From Oscillospiraceae bacterium (GTDB taxonomy: Bacteria > Bacillota > Clostridia > Oscillospirales > Oscillospiraceae): DNA of 53,732 bases. Under the pieces are notes generated by a model. It was not told the DNA's origin and did no database searches. It saw only the letters and a program-made list of their open reading frames with translations. Position 1 is the stretch's first letter. Every line of letters starts with the position of its first letter. This document shows, piece by piece, positions 8,105 through 15,565 of this stretch. The translations under genes and the position numbers were made by a program. The DNA lies in the NCBI GenBank assembly GCA_017416685.1, contig JAFQBN010000034.1, positions 1 through 53,732 of the forward strand, in the 5' to 3' direction.

Positions 8105-8148
8105 GCCGGGTCACTCCTTTCATTTGGTTTCAATCACTTTGACGCAGG

Positions 8149-8721
8149 CTACGGGGAAAAGTTCCCCGTCTCCAGTAAAATTTTTCTCAGGGCGAGCCGG
8201 GCCCGGGCAATACGGGACTTCACCGTGCCGGCCTCCAGCCCCAGTATATCCCCGATTTCCTGATAACTCAGGCCGTCCAGCTCACGCATGACCAATACCT
8301 GCCGGTGTTCCTCGGACAGTTGGGCAAGCCCCTGCTGCAGGGTTTCCAGGCGTTCCCACTTCTCAAATTCGGTGTCGGGGCGGTAGCGCTCGTCGGGGAC
8401 GTCGGGGGTGGAGTCGTCTTCCTCGTCCACCAGCTGCGGCAGCCACACGTCCTGCCGCCGCTTCTGCTTGCGCAGGTGGTCCAGACAGGCGTTGGTGGCA
8501 AGGCGGTACAGCCACGTGGAGAAGGAGCTGTCGCCCTTGAAAAATTTCAGGCCCTTCCAGGCGTTGAGAAAGGCCTCTTGAGCAAGGTCAAGGGCGTCGT
8601 CCGGATTGCCCGTTATGCGCAGGGTCAGGTTGTAAATGCGGGTCTGATTGTCCAGCATCAGCTGTTCAAAGGCCTTGTCATCCCCGGCCTTGGCCCGGGA
8701 CACCAGTTCCTGCTCCGTCAC
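8149..8721 (-). CDS. ECF-type RNA polymerase sigma factor
   Basis: A 190-residue sigma-70 family protein with only regions 2 and 4. Region 2 runs from AKAGDDKAFEQLM to STWLYRLATNACLDHLRK, with the promoter-melting part in between. Region 4 has LSEEHRQVLVMRELDGLSY, then a helix-turn-helix IGDILGLEAGTVKSRIARAR. It resembles SigW-type ECF factors. It lies between dusB and its cognate anti-sigma gene on the same strand. An acidic linker (DEEDDSTPDVPDE) joins the two regions. The regulon cannot be told from the window. Confidence 0.9.
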   Translation of the reverse strand: MTEQELVSRAKAGDDKAFEQLMLDNQTRIYNLTLRITGNPDDALDLAQEAFLNAWKGLKFFKGDSSFSTWLYRLATNACLDHLRKQKRRQDVWLPQLVDEEDDSTPDVPDERYRPDTEFEKWERLETLQQGLAQLSEEHRQVLVMRELDGLSYQEIGDILGLEAGTVKSRIARARLALRKILLETGNFSP

Positions 8722-8755
8722 GCTTGCTCACCGCCTTTCTTTCAGGTTTATTGTG

Positions 8756-9724
8756 TCAGCACAGGTCCCGCTTGATACCTGCGGTGACCCGATATACGTC
8801 TTCCAGCGTGGTGATTTTACAGATTTGCTCTTTGTAGTACCCGGCGTGGGCCACACCTTTGAGATACCACGCGTATTGCTTGCGGGCCTCCAGGCAGGCC
8901 ACCTTTTCCCCCTTGTTGGCGGCGGCCATCTCGAACTGCCGAACGGCGGTGTCGCAGCGTTCGGAAAGGGGCGGAATTTCGGGGATCTCACGGCCCTCCA
9001 GTGCGGCCTTGCACTGAGCAAAGATCCAGGGGTTGCCGAACACGCCCCGGCCGATCATGGCCATGTCCGCCCCGGTGTATTTCAGGATGCGCACGGCGTC
9101 CTTTGCCTCGAACACATCTCCGTTGGCGATAACAGGGATCTTGACGGCGTTTTTAACTTCCCGGATCCAGTCCCAGTTGGCGGTTCCGGCGTACATCTGA
9201 GTCCGGGTACGGCCGTGGACTGCCACGGCGGACACACCGGCCTGCTCCATGGCGCGGGCAAACTCCACGCAGTTGATGCTGCCCTTGTCCCAGCCAAGGC
9301 GGAATTTGACGGTGACGGGACAGCCGGCACCCTTTATCACCGCTTCGGCGACCCTGACCGCCAAGTCGGGAGTGCGCATCAGTCCGCTGCCGTCGCCGCT
9401 GTTGGCGATTTTGGGTACGGGGCAGCCCATGTTGATGTCGATAAAGTCGGCACCGGACACCTCGCGGGCAATGGCGGCGGCCTCCTGCATGCAGATGGGG
9501 TCGCTGCCAAAAATTTGGGCGGCGGCGGGGTGTTCGTTCTCGCCCAGCTGCAGCAGGGGTATAGACTTTTTATCCTGATAGCACAGAGCCTTGGCGCTGA
9601 CCATCTCGGTAATGGTCAGGGCCGCGCCCTGCTCCCGACAGATGGTGCGAAAGGCCATGTCCGTCACCCCGGCCATAGGGCCAAGGGCCAGTTTGCCATC
9701 GATTTTGATGCCGCCGATGTCCAT
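8756..9724 (-). CDS. dusB: tRNA-dihydrouridine synthase, DusB type
   Basis: A 322-residue flavoenzyme that reduces uridines in the tRNA D-loop. It has the opening LALGPMAGVTDMAFR, the central DINMGCPVPKI with the catalytic Cys, KFRLGWD, the HGRTRTQMY phosphate/FMN signature, and IANGDVF. The ATG at 9724 is preferred over one seven codons earlier: it aligns with the family start, and the promoter at 9761-9789 would leave almost no leader for the earlier start. The ECF sigma gene follows after 34 bases, so basal transcription of sigma may come from dusB. Confidence 0.9.
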   Translation of the reverse strand: MDIGGIKIDGKLALGPMAGVTDMAFRTICREQGAALTITEMVSAKALCYQDKKSIPLLQLGENEHPAAAQIFGSDPICMQEAAAIAREVSGADFIDINMGCPVPKIANSGDGSGLMRTPDLAVRVAEAVIKGAGCPVTVKFRLGWDKGSINCVEFARAMEQAGVSAVAVHGRTRTQMYAGTANWDWIREVKNAVKIPVIANGDVFEAKDAVRILKYTGADMAMIGRGVFGNPWIFAQCKAALEGREIPEIPPLSERCDTAVRQFEMAAANKGEKVACLEARKQYAWYLKGVAHAGYYKEQICKITTLEDVYRVTAGIKRDLC

Positions 9725-9760
9725 GCAGTCACCCCGCAGTCCCATAATTTCCTATTTTAC

Positions 9761-9789
9761 ATTTTACCACGAAGGGGAGCGGTTGACAA
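9761..9789 (-). promoter_or_regulatory. Promoter of dusB
   Basis: Minus-strand TTGTCA (9784-9789), a 17-base spacer ending in TGG, and TAAAAT (9761-9766). Confidence 0.7.
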
Positions 9790-9800
9790 GCAGAGCATAA

Positions 9801-9834
9801 AAACACGCCCCACGGTATACCGTGGGGCGTGTTT
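9801..9834 (-). terminator. Terminator of the phospho-sugar mutase gene
   Basis: A perfect 34-base palindrome: half-site AAACACGCCCCACGGTA followed by its exact complement. It lies nine bases past the mutase stop codon and could terminate in both directions. Confidence 0.85.
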
Positions 9835-9843
9835 GCAAATTGC

Positions 9844-11571
9844 TTAGTTCTTGAGGCTCTCTGCCCAGGCGGAGTATTTGGCCACCTTCTCGTCGCACTC
9901 GGCCTTGTCAGCACCATTGGCCAGGATATACACCTTGACCTTGGGTTCGGTGCCGGAGGGACGGACGATGAGGCTGGTGCCGTCGGCCATCTCATAGCGC
10001 AGCACGTTGGAGCCGGACAGCTCCATGGTGGATTTCTTGCCGCACTCGGCACAGACCACGCTGCCGTTGGAGTAGTCCTTGTATTCGGCCACCTTGACCC
10101 CGGCGATGTCGGCGGGGGGATTCCGGCGCAGACCGGACATCAGGTCGGCCATCTTCTTCAGACCGTCCAGACCCGGCATCACAAGGTTCAGCGTGCGCTC
10201 ACCGTAGAAGCCGTATTTTACAAACAGCTCCTGCAGGGCGTCGTACAGGGTCATGCCCCGGTCGGCGTACCACGCGGCCATCTCGGTCAGCAGCAGGGAG
10301 GCGGTGACGGCGTCCTTGTCCCGGACGAAGCCGCCCAGCATGTAGCCGAAAGACTCCTCATAGGAGAAGATGACGTTGCCCTCGCCGGACTGCTCCAGCC
10401 GGTCCTTCTTCTGAGCCAGGAACTTGAATCCGGTAAAGGTGTCGTAACAGGCAAGGCCGTTGACTTCGGCCACCTTGCGGGCCATCTCGGTGGTGACGAT
10501 GGTCTTCAATGCTACGGGTTTGGGGGGCAGCTTGCCCGCGCGCTTCATGGCGCCGATGAGATAGTCCAGCAGCAGAACACCGGTCTGGTTGCCGGAGATG
10601 ACCACAAATTCGCCGTTTCCGGTGTTGACCATGATGCCCACGCGGTCGGCGTCAGGGTCGGAGCCGAGAATGAAGTCGGCGCCCTCGCGCTTAGCCAGCT
10701 CTACCGCCAGAGCAAAGCCCTCGGGATTTTCCGGGTTGGGGGACACCACAGTGGGGAAGTCACCGTCAATGACCATCTGCTCAGGCACGCAGATGAGGTT
10801 CTTCACGCCCAGACGGCCCAGAGCGGTGGGAATGAGCTTGTGGCCGGTGCCGTGGAAGGGGGTGTAGACCATCTTGAACTTGTCGGCGACCTTTTCCACC
10901 ACAGCCTTGTCGTTGACCTGAGCCATGACGTTGGACAGGAAAGCCTCGTCGGTTTCCTCGCCCATGAGAACGATTTTGCCCGCAGCCACAGCTTCGTCAT
11001 AGTCGGCCCGGCGCACGCAGTCGAACACGTCCAGCTCCTTCATCTTCCGGGCCACTTCGTCGGCATGCTCCGGGGGCAGCTGGGCGCCGTCGTCCCAGTA
11101 GACCTTGTAGCCGTTGTACTCCTTGGGGTTGTGGCTGGCGGTGATGTTGATGCCGGCGGTACAGCCGTACTCGCGCACGGCGAAGGACAGCTCCGGCGTG
11201 GGGCGCAGGGCATCAAACAGACGCACAGGGATACCGTTTCCGGCAATGACGCAGGCCGCCTCCCGGGCGAAAAGGTCGGAGTTGTTGCGGCAGTCATAGC
11301 ACACAGCAACGCCCCGTTGGGCGACCTGCGTACCCTGCGCCAGAATGACTTCGGCAAAGGCCTGAGTAGCGTGGCGGATGACGTGGATGTTCATGCGGTT
11401 CAGGCCCACGCCCATGGTGCCGCGCAGACCGGCGGTGCCGAAGGACAGCTGGTCGTAGAAGCGGGACTCGATTTCCTTCTCGTCGTTGGCGATGGCCTGC
11501 AGCTCGGCCTTTTCCCCGGCGGACAGGGCGGGGCTGGACAGCCATTTTTCGTAGGTATCACGGTACGTCAT
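9844..11571 (-). CDS. Phosphoglucomutase/phosphomannomutase
   Basis: A 575-residue alpha-D-phosphohexomutase that interconverts hexose 1- and 6-phosphates for glycolysis and cell-wall sugars. It has the phosphoserine loop ITASHNPKEYNGYK, the metal loop DPDADRVGI, the sugar-binding EESFGYMLG and the phosphate-binding RPSGTEPK near the C-terminus. The length matches the long PgcA/PGM2-like group. AGGAGG eight bases before the ATG at 11571 decides the start; the open frame continues 13 codons further upstream without a better site. It is a single-gene unit. Confidence 0.92.
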   Translation of the reverse strand: MTYRDTYEKWLSSPALSAGEKAELQAIANDEKEIESRFYDQLSFGTAGLRGTMGVGLNRMNIHVIRHATQAFAEVILAQGTQVAQRGVAVCYDCRNNSDLFAREAACVIAGNGIPVRLFDALRPTPELSFAVREYGCTAGINITASHNPKEYNGYKVYWDDGAQLPPEHADEVARKMKELDVFDCVRRADYDEAVAAGKIVLMGEETDEAFLSNVMAQVNDKAVVEKVADKFKMVYTPFHGTGHKLIPTALGRLGVKNLICVPEQMVIDGDFPTVVSPNPENPEGFALAVELAKREGADFILGSDPDADRVGIMVNTGNGEFVVISGNQTGVLLLDYLIGAMKRAGKLPPKPVALKTIVTTEMARKVAEVNGLACYDTFTGFKFLAQKKDRLEQSGEGNVIFSYEESFGYMLGGFVRDKDAVTASLLLTEMAAWYADRGMTLYDALQELFVKYGFYGERTLNLVMPGLDGLKKMADLMSGLRRNPPADIAGVKVAEYKDYSNGSVVCAECGKKSTMELSGSNVLRYEMADGTSLIVRPSGTEPKVKVYILANGADKAECDEKVAKYSAWAESLKN

Positions 11572-11608
11572 GGTAAAAACCTCCTGTTGGAATAAGGTTG
11601 GTACTTTC

Positions 11609-11614
11609 ATTATA
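11609..11614 (-). promoter_or_regulatory. Extended -10 promoter of the mutase gene
   Basis: TATAAT preceded by TGC on the minus strand, with no good -35 (TGGAAG at 17-base spacing). The distance to the ATG is about 38 bases. Confidence 0.5.
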
Positions 11615-11637
11615 GCACAAATGCGGGCGGACTTCCA

Positions 11638-12120
11638 CTATTTATGGTAGGAAGAACCCTCGTTGATCTTGAAGGCGCGGTAGATCTGTTCCAGCAGCAT
11701 GACTCGGGCCAGATGGTGGGGGAAGGTCATGGGGGACATGGACAGGCGCAGGCGGGCCTGCTGCTTCAGCGTCTCATCCAAACCGCAGCTGCCGCCGATA
11801 AGAAAGACGACGTGCTTGGCACTGTCCTGCTCAAAGCGGAGCATCTGCCGGGCAAGCTCCGGACTGGAGCAGGTCTTGCCCTCCACGCACATGGCGACGA
11901 TGGCAGCGTTGGGGGGGAGCTTTGCCCGGATGGCCTGTCCCTCCCGGGCAAGGGCGGCATCGATCTGGGCCTGAGAGGGGTCGGCGGGCAGCCGCTCCTC
12001 GGCAAGCTCGGTGACGGTCAGCTTACAGTAGCCGCCCAGCCGCTTGGCATATTCCTGCGCGGCATCGATATAGAATTTTTCTTTCATTTTGCCCACGCAG
12101 ATGATATGTACGCTCAGCAA
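11638..12120 (-). CDS. rlmH: 23S rRNA (pseudouridine-1915-N3)-methyltransferase RlmH
   Basis: A 160-residue SPOUT-fold methyltransferase of the usual family size. The N-terminus is LSVHIICVGKMKEKFY, the SAM-knot segment is VVFLIGGSCGLDE, and the C-terminus is LLEQIYRAFKINEGSSYHK. It modifies helix 69 of 23S rRNA. The start is TTG with GAAAGGAGC upstream. It overlaps the end of the metallo-hydrolase gene by seven bases; the YycJ-RlmH pairing is common in Firmicutes. Confidence 0.95.
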   Translation of the reverse strand: MLSVHIICVGKMKEKFYIDAAQEYAKRLGGYCKLTVTELAEERLPADPSQAQIDAALAREGQAIRAKLPPNAAIVAMCVEGKTCSSPELARQMLRFEQDSAKHVVFLIGGSCGLDETLKQQARLRLSMSPMTFPHHLARVMLLEQIYRAFKINEGSSYHK

Positions 12121-12923
12121 GGCTGCTCGCTCCTTTCAGCGAAAAAGGTGGGACTGTTTCCACACACCGGAGCCACGGTCAGCACTACGTCCCGGTCCGG
12201 GTCAATCCCGGCAGCACACAGGCTGCGGCGGGCCACGTCCAGCGCCCGGGCGGGGGTATTGTTCTCACGGCTCAGGTGGGCCAGAATGATGGTGTGAGTG
12301 CCGGACAGGGCGGCCCGGGTGACCAGTTCCGCACCGGCCTCGTTGCACAGATGGCCCCGGTCGCCCAAAATTCGCTCCTGCAAATAAATGGGATAGGGTC
12401 CGGAACGCAGCCAGTCCACGTCGTGGTTGGACTCCGCCACCAGAATGTCGCAGCCGAGGACAGCGTTCAGAACCTCGTCAGACACGTAGCCAAGGTCGGT
12501 GGCAAGGACCATGCGATGTTTGCCCGCGCTGACGCAGTAGCCGGTGCTTTGGGCGCTGTCGTGGCTGGTGGCAAAGCTGCGCACGGACAGCCCGCCCACA
12601 GAAAATTCCTCACCCACCGCCATGGGGCGCAGCTGCCCCTCGGCCAGGGCCAGCCGGTATTCCAGCGCCCGGGCGGTGCCGGGGGAGGCAAAAATGGGGG
12701 TGGTATTTTTCTTGATGAAGGTGGCAAGACCGCAAATGTGGTCGGAATGTTCGTGGGTGATGAGAATGCCGTCCAGTTCAGACAGGCTTATATTCAAATC
12801 GGCCAGCGCGGCGGTGATGCGGCGGCACGAGATGCCCGCATCAATGAGCAAATGTGAGCCTGCGCCGGACACCAGCAGGCAGTTGCCGCCGGAGCCGCTG
12901 GCAAGGGTGGTAACGCGCAGCAA
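12114..12923 (-). CDS. MBL-fold metallo-hydrolase, YycJ/WalJ type
   Basis: A 269-residue metallo-beta-lactamase-fold protein opening LRVTTLASGSGGNC. It has the metal site THEHSDH near residue 60 and SNHDVDWL and ILAHLSRENN later on. The WalJ/YycJ group is linked to DNA replication and cell-wall coordination and is thought to be a nuclease. TTG at 12923, with AAGGAAG seven bases upstream, is chosen. The frame is open a further 43 codons upstream, but that part is low-complexity basic and overlaps the murA stop region. It is co-transcribed with murA and rlmH. Confidence 0.85.
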   Translation of the reverse strand: MLRVTTLASGSGGNCLLVSGAGSHLLIDAGISCRRITAALADLNISLSELDGILITHEHSDHICGLATFIKKNTTPIFASPGTARALEYRLALAEGQLRPMAVGEEFSVGGLSVRSFATSHDSAQSTGYCVSAGKHRMVLATDLGYVSDEVLNAVLGCDILVAESNHDVDWLRSGPYPIYLQERILGDRGHLCNEAGAELVTRAALSGTHTIILAHLSRENNTPARALDVARRSLCAAGIDPDRDVVLTVAPVCGNSPTFFAERSEQPC

Positions 12924-13008
12924 AGTGATCTTCCTTTCAAAAACGAAAGCCGAAGACGGCGGCACCCACAGGCGGGGCAGACATCTCCGGCTTTTGTATG
13001 TGATAAAA

Positions 13009-14307
13009 TCAGCCGACCTGAGGCTGGGCGGCCTCCTCGTCCGGGGTCTCAACCACGCGGATGTGGGCGCCCACGGCGGCCAGCTTTTCCACCAGATTTT
13101 CGTAGCCGCGCTCGATGTGGTGGATGGAGTCGATCTCGGTCACACCCTCGGCGGCAAGACCGGCGATGACCATGGCGGCGCCGGCACGCAGGTCGCAGGC
13201 GTGGACAGGGGCGCCGGTCAGCTTTTCCACGCCCTCGATGACGGCGACCTTGCCGTCCACCTGAACGCTGGCACCCATGCGGCGCAGCTCGTCAACGTAG
13301 CGGTAGCGGTTATCCCACACGCCCTCGGTAATGACGCTGGTACCCTGAGCCAGACATAGCACCGCACCGATCTGGGACTGCATATCGGTGGGGAAACCGG
13401 GATAGGGCATGGTCTTGATATTGGTGCGGGTCAGGGGGCCGCTGCGGCGGACCAGAACGGTGTCGTCCTCCTCAATGACCTCCACACCCATCTCCAGGAG
13501 CTTGGCGGTGATGCAGTCCAGATGCTTGGGGATGACGTTGCAGATGCGCACCTCGCCCCCGGCGGCGGCCACGGCAGCCATGTAGGTGCCGGCCTCGATC
13601 TGGTCGGGAATAATAGAGTACGTACCGCCGCGCAGGCGCTCCACGCCGCGGATCTTGATCACATCGGTGCCGGCACCCATAATGTCGGCGCCCATGGAGT
13701 TCAGGAAGTTGGCAAGGTCCACGATGTGGGGTTCTTTGGCGGCGTTTTCGATGATGGTCATACCGTCGGCCAGAGCGGCGCCCAGCATGATGTTCATGGT
13801 GGCACCCACGGACACGATGTCCAGATAGACCTGACCGCCCTTGAAGCGATTGCCGCTGTTCATTTTACCGCAGATAACACCAGACACCACATCCACAGCG
13901 CCGCCCATGGCGGCAAAGCCCTTGATGTGCTGGTCGATGGGGCGGCTGCCCAGATCACAGCCGCCGGGCATGGGGACCTCCGCCCAGCCGAAGCGGCCCA
14001 TCAGGGCGCCCACCAGATAGTAGCTGGCGCGGATCTTGCGGCCCATGTCCTGAGGGACCCGCTGATTGACGATGTGGGAGCAGTCGATCTCCATGGTGGT
14101 GCGGTTGATGGTCTTGATCTGTGCGCCCAGTTCCTGCATGATCTGCAGGATCAGGGACACGTCGCTGATCTGGGGAATGTTTTCAATGCGGCAGACTCCG
14201 TCCACCAGCAGAGCGGCGGGCAGGATGGCCACGGCGGCGTTTTTGGCGCCGCTGATCTCTATGGAGCCGTACAGCTTGTGGCCGCCGGTGACTTGGTATT
14301 TCTTCAC
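13009..14307 (-). CDS. murA: UDP-N-acetylglucosamine 1-carboxyvinyltransferase
   Basis: A 432-residue enzyme for the first committed step of peptidoglycan synthesis, transferring enolpyruvate from PEP to UDP-GlcNAc. The substrate Lys lies in SGAKNAA (K22). The catalytic, fosfomycin-target Cys is C117 in MPGGCDLGSRPIDQH. The rest has the repeated EPSP-synthase fold pattern. The start is GTG. Clostridia usually carry two MurA copies; only this one is in the window. It is the first gene of a murA-yycJ-rlmH unit. Confidence 0.95.
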   Translation of the reverse strand: MKKYQVTGGHKLYGSIEISGAKNAAVAILPAALLVDGVCRIENIPQISDVSLILQIMQELGAQIKTINRTTMEIDCSHIVNQRVPQDMGRKIRASYYLVGALMGRFGWAEVPMPGGCDLGSRPIDQHIKGFAAMGGAVDVVSGVICGKMNSGNRFKGGQVYLDIVSVGATMNIMLGAALADGMTIIENAAKEPHIVDLANFLNSMGADIMGAGTDVIKIRGVERLRGGTYSIIPDQIEAGTYMAAVAAAGGEVRICNVIPKHLDCITAKLLEMGVEVIEEDDTVLVRRSGPLTRTNIKTMPYPGFPTDMQSQIGAVLCLAQGTSVITEGVWDNRYRYVDELRRMGASVQVDGKVAVIEGVEKLTGAPVHACDLRAGAAMVIAGLAAEGVTEIDSIHHIERGYENLVEKLAAVGAHIRVVETPDEEAAQPQVG

Positions 14308-14414
14308 GATCGCACCCTCTTTGACGAAAATGGATGACTATATTGACACCCGCCAACAGGCGAGGTTTACTCCTGCATCAGCATATGAGAAAAGTATATG
14401 CCCATACACCGTAA

Positions 14415-14443
14415 ATTATAGCATCCTTTGTCACAAAAGGCAA
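14415..14443 (-). promoter_or_regulatory. Promoter of the murA operon
   Basis: Minus-strand TTGCCT (14438-14443), 17-base spacer ending TGC, then TATAAT (14415-14420). It leaves a leader of about 100 bases before the murA GTG, in which no gene was found. Confidence 0.7.
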
Positions 14444-14475
14444 AGTTTTTTTGCGCATTTGGAAATAAAACTTTT

Positions 14476-15429
14476 TTACCGGACTACACCTGCCCGGGCG
14501 ACGGCCTCGAGCAGCTGACCCAAGGCGTAGCGACGGAAGTTGGCAAGGGCGAAATTTACCGCGTTTTTGCGGCTGACCTCCAGCCGGATGCCGCCCGCCA
14601 GATGGGGGGTGAGCAGAAGGTTGGGAATGTCCCACAGGGGACTGTCGGCGTTAAGCGGTTCGGGGACGGTCACGTCCAGCGCCGCGCCCCACAGATGGCC
14701 CTGCTTCATCAGGTCGGCCAGTGCATCCTGATCCAGTACGCTGCCCCGGCCGTCACTGACCAGCATGGCATCCGATTTCATTAGAAGCAACCGCCGGCGA
14801 TCCATCAGGTGAATAGTTTCTGCAGTGTGGGGCAGGATGAGGGCCACCACATCGGCCTGAGGCAGCCACGCGTCCAGACGATCCATGGTGTCCAGCCGGT
14901 CAAAACCGTCGATGGGGCCGGTGACGGTGCGCTTCAGGCCCACGGTGTTGGCACCCAGCGCCTTGCACAAACGGGCAAAGTCGCCGCCGATGGTACCCGC
15001 GCCCACCACCAGCACGGTGGCACCCCGGATGGTGCGCATCTGCTTGATGTCCACCCACTTGTGTTCGCGCTGATTGTCCCGGGCCTGAGGCAGATTGCGG
15101 CACATGGCCAGCAAGGTGGCCAGCATATGCTCGGATACCGACTGCCGGTAAGCCCCGGCGCAGGCGGTGATGGTGACGGTATCGGGCAGGATTCCCTCGG
15201 CCACGTACTCATCCACGCCCATCCAAAGAGACTGCAGCCAACGCAGATTTTTGGCATGGACCAGATCCTCCGGCTTGGGAGTGCCCATGATGACGGTGGC
15301 GCGTTCCAACTGTTCTTTTGTGACGGTGCTGCGGCGGGGATACTCCCACACCGCGTCGGGCATCAGTGCCTCAAACTCGGCCCGCTCGGACTGGTTGGCG
15401 GGGAACATGTTCAAAATGTGATCGCTCAT
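14476..15429 (-). CDS. D-2-hydroxyacid dehydrogenase family protein
   Basis: A 317-residue NAD(P)-dependent 2-hydroxyacid dehydrogenase. The Rossmann motif is VLVVGAGTIGGDFARL near residues 140-155. The catalytic Arg is in SDGRGSVLD, the Glu in VTVPEPLN and the His in LTPHLAGG, so the full triad is present. It would reduce a 2-ketoacid to a D-2-hydroxyacid or the reverse; the substrate is not evident. AGGAGG precedes the ATG. It is a single gene, divergent from recG. Confidence 0.88.
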   Translation of the reverse strand: MSDHILNMFPANQSERAEFEALMPDAVWEYPRRSTVTKEQLERATVIMGTPKPEDLVHAKNLRWLQSLWMGVDEYVAEGILPDTVTITACAGAYRQSVSEHMLATLLAMCRNLPQARDNQREHKWVDIKQMRTIRGATVLVVGAGTIGGDFARLCKALGANTVGLKRTVTGPIDGFDRLDTMDRLDAWLPQADVVALILPHTAETIHLMDRRRLLLMKSDAMLVSDGRGSVLDQDALADLMKQGHLWGAALDVTVPEPLNADSPLWDIPNLLLTPHLAGGIRLEVSRKNAVNFALANFRRYALGQLLEAVARAGVVR

Positions 15430-15462
15430 GGAAAACCTCCTGCGTAACTGTCCTATGAACCT

Positions 15463-15491
15463 ATTATATTCACTTTTTCGAAAAGGGGCAA
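15463..15491 (-). promoter_or_regulatory. Promoter of the hydroxyacid dehydrogenase gene
   Basis: Minus-strand TTGCCC (15486-15491), 17 bases, TATAAT (15463-15468). Confidence 0.65.
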
Positions 15492-15506
15492 GGACTATAT
15501 ATCTTT

Positions 15507-15535
15507 TTGCATTTGGCGGGGGAATGTGTTAAAAT
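15507..15535 (+). promoter_or_regulatory. Promoter of the recG unit
   Basis: TTGCAT (15507-15512), 17-base spacer, TAAAAT (15530-15535), about 30 bases upstream of recG. Confidence 0.65.
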
Positions 15536-15565
15536 TGAGCCAAACGAAGGAAGGGAGGTGCGGCA

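Noticed and set aside
12924-13052. 43-codon upstream extension of the YycJ-type gene
   Set aside because: Low-complexity Arg/Pro-rich translation, overlap with the end of murA, and a good ribosome binding site for the TTG at 12923.
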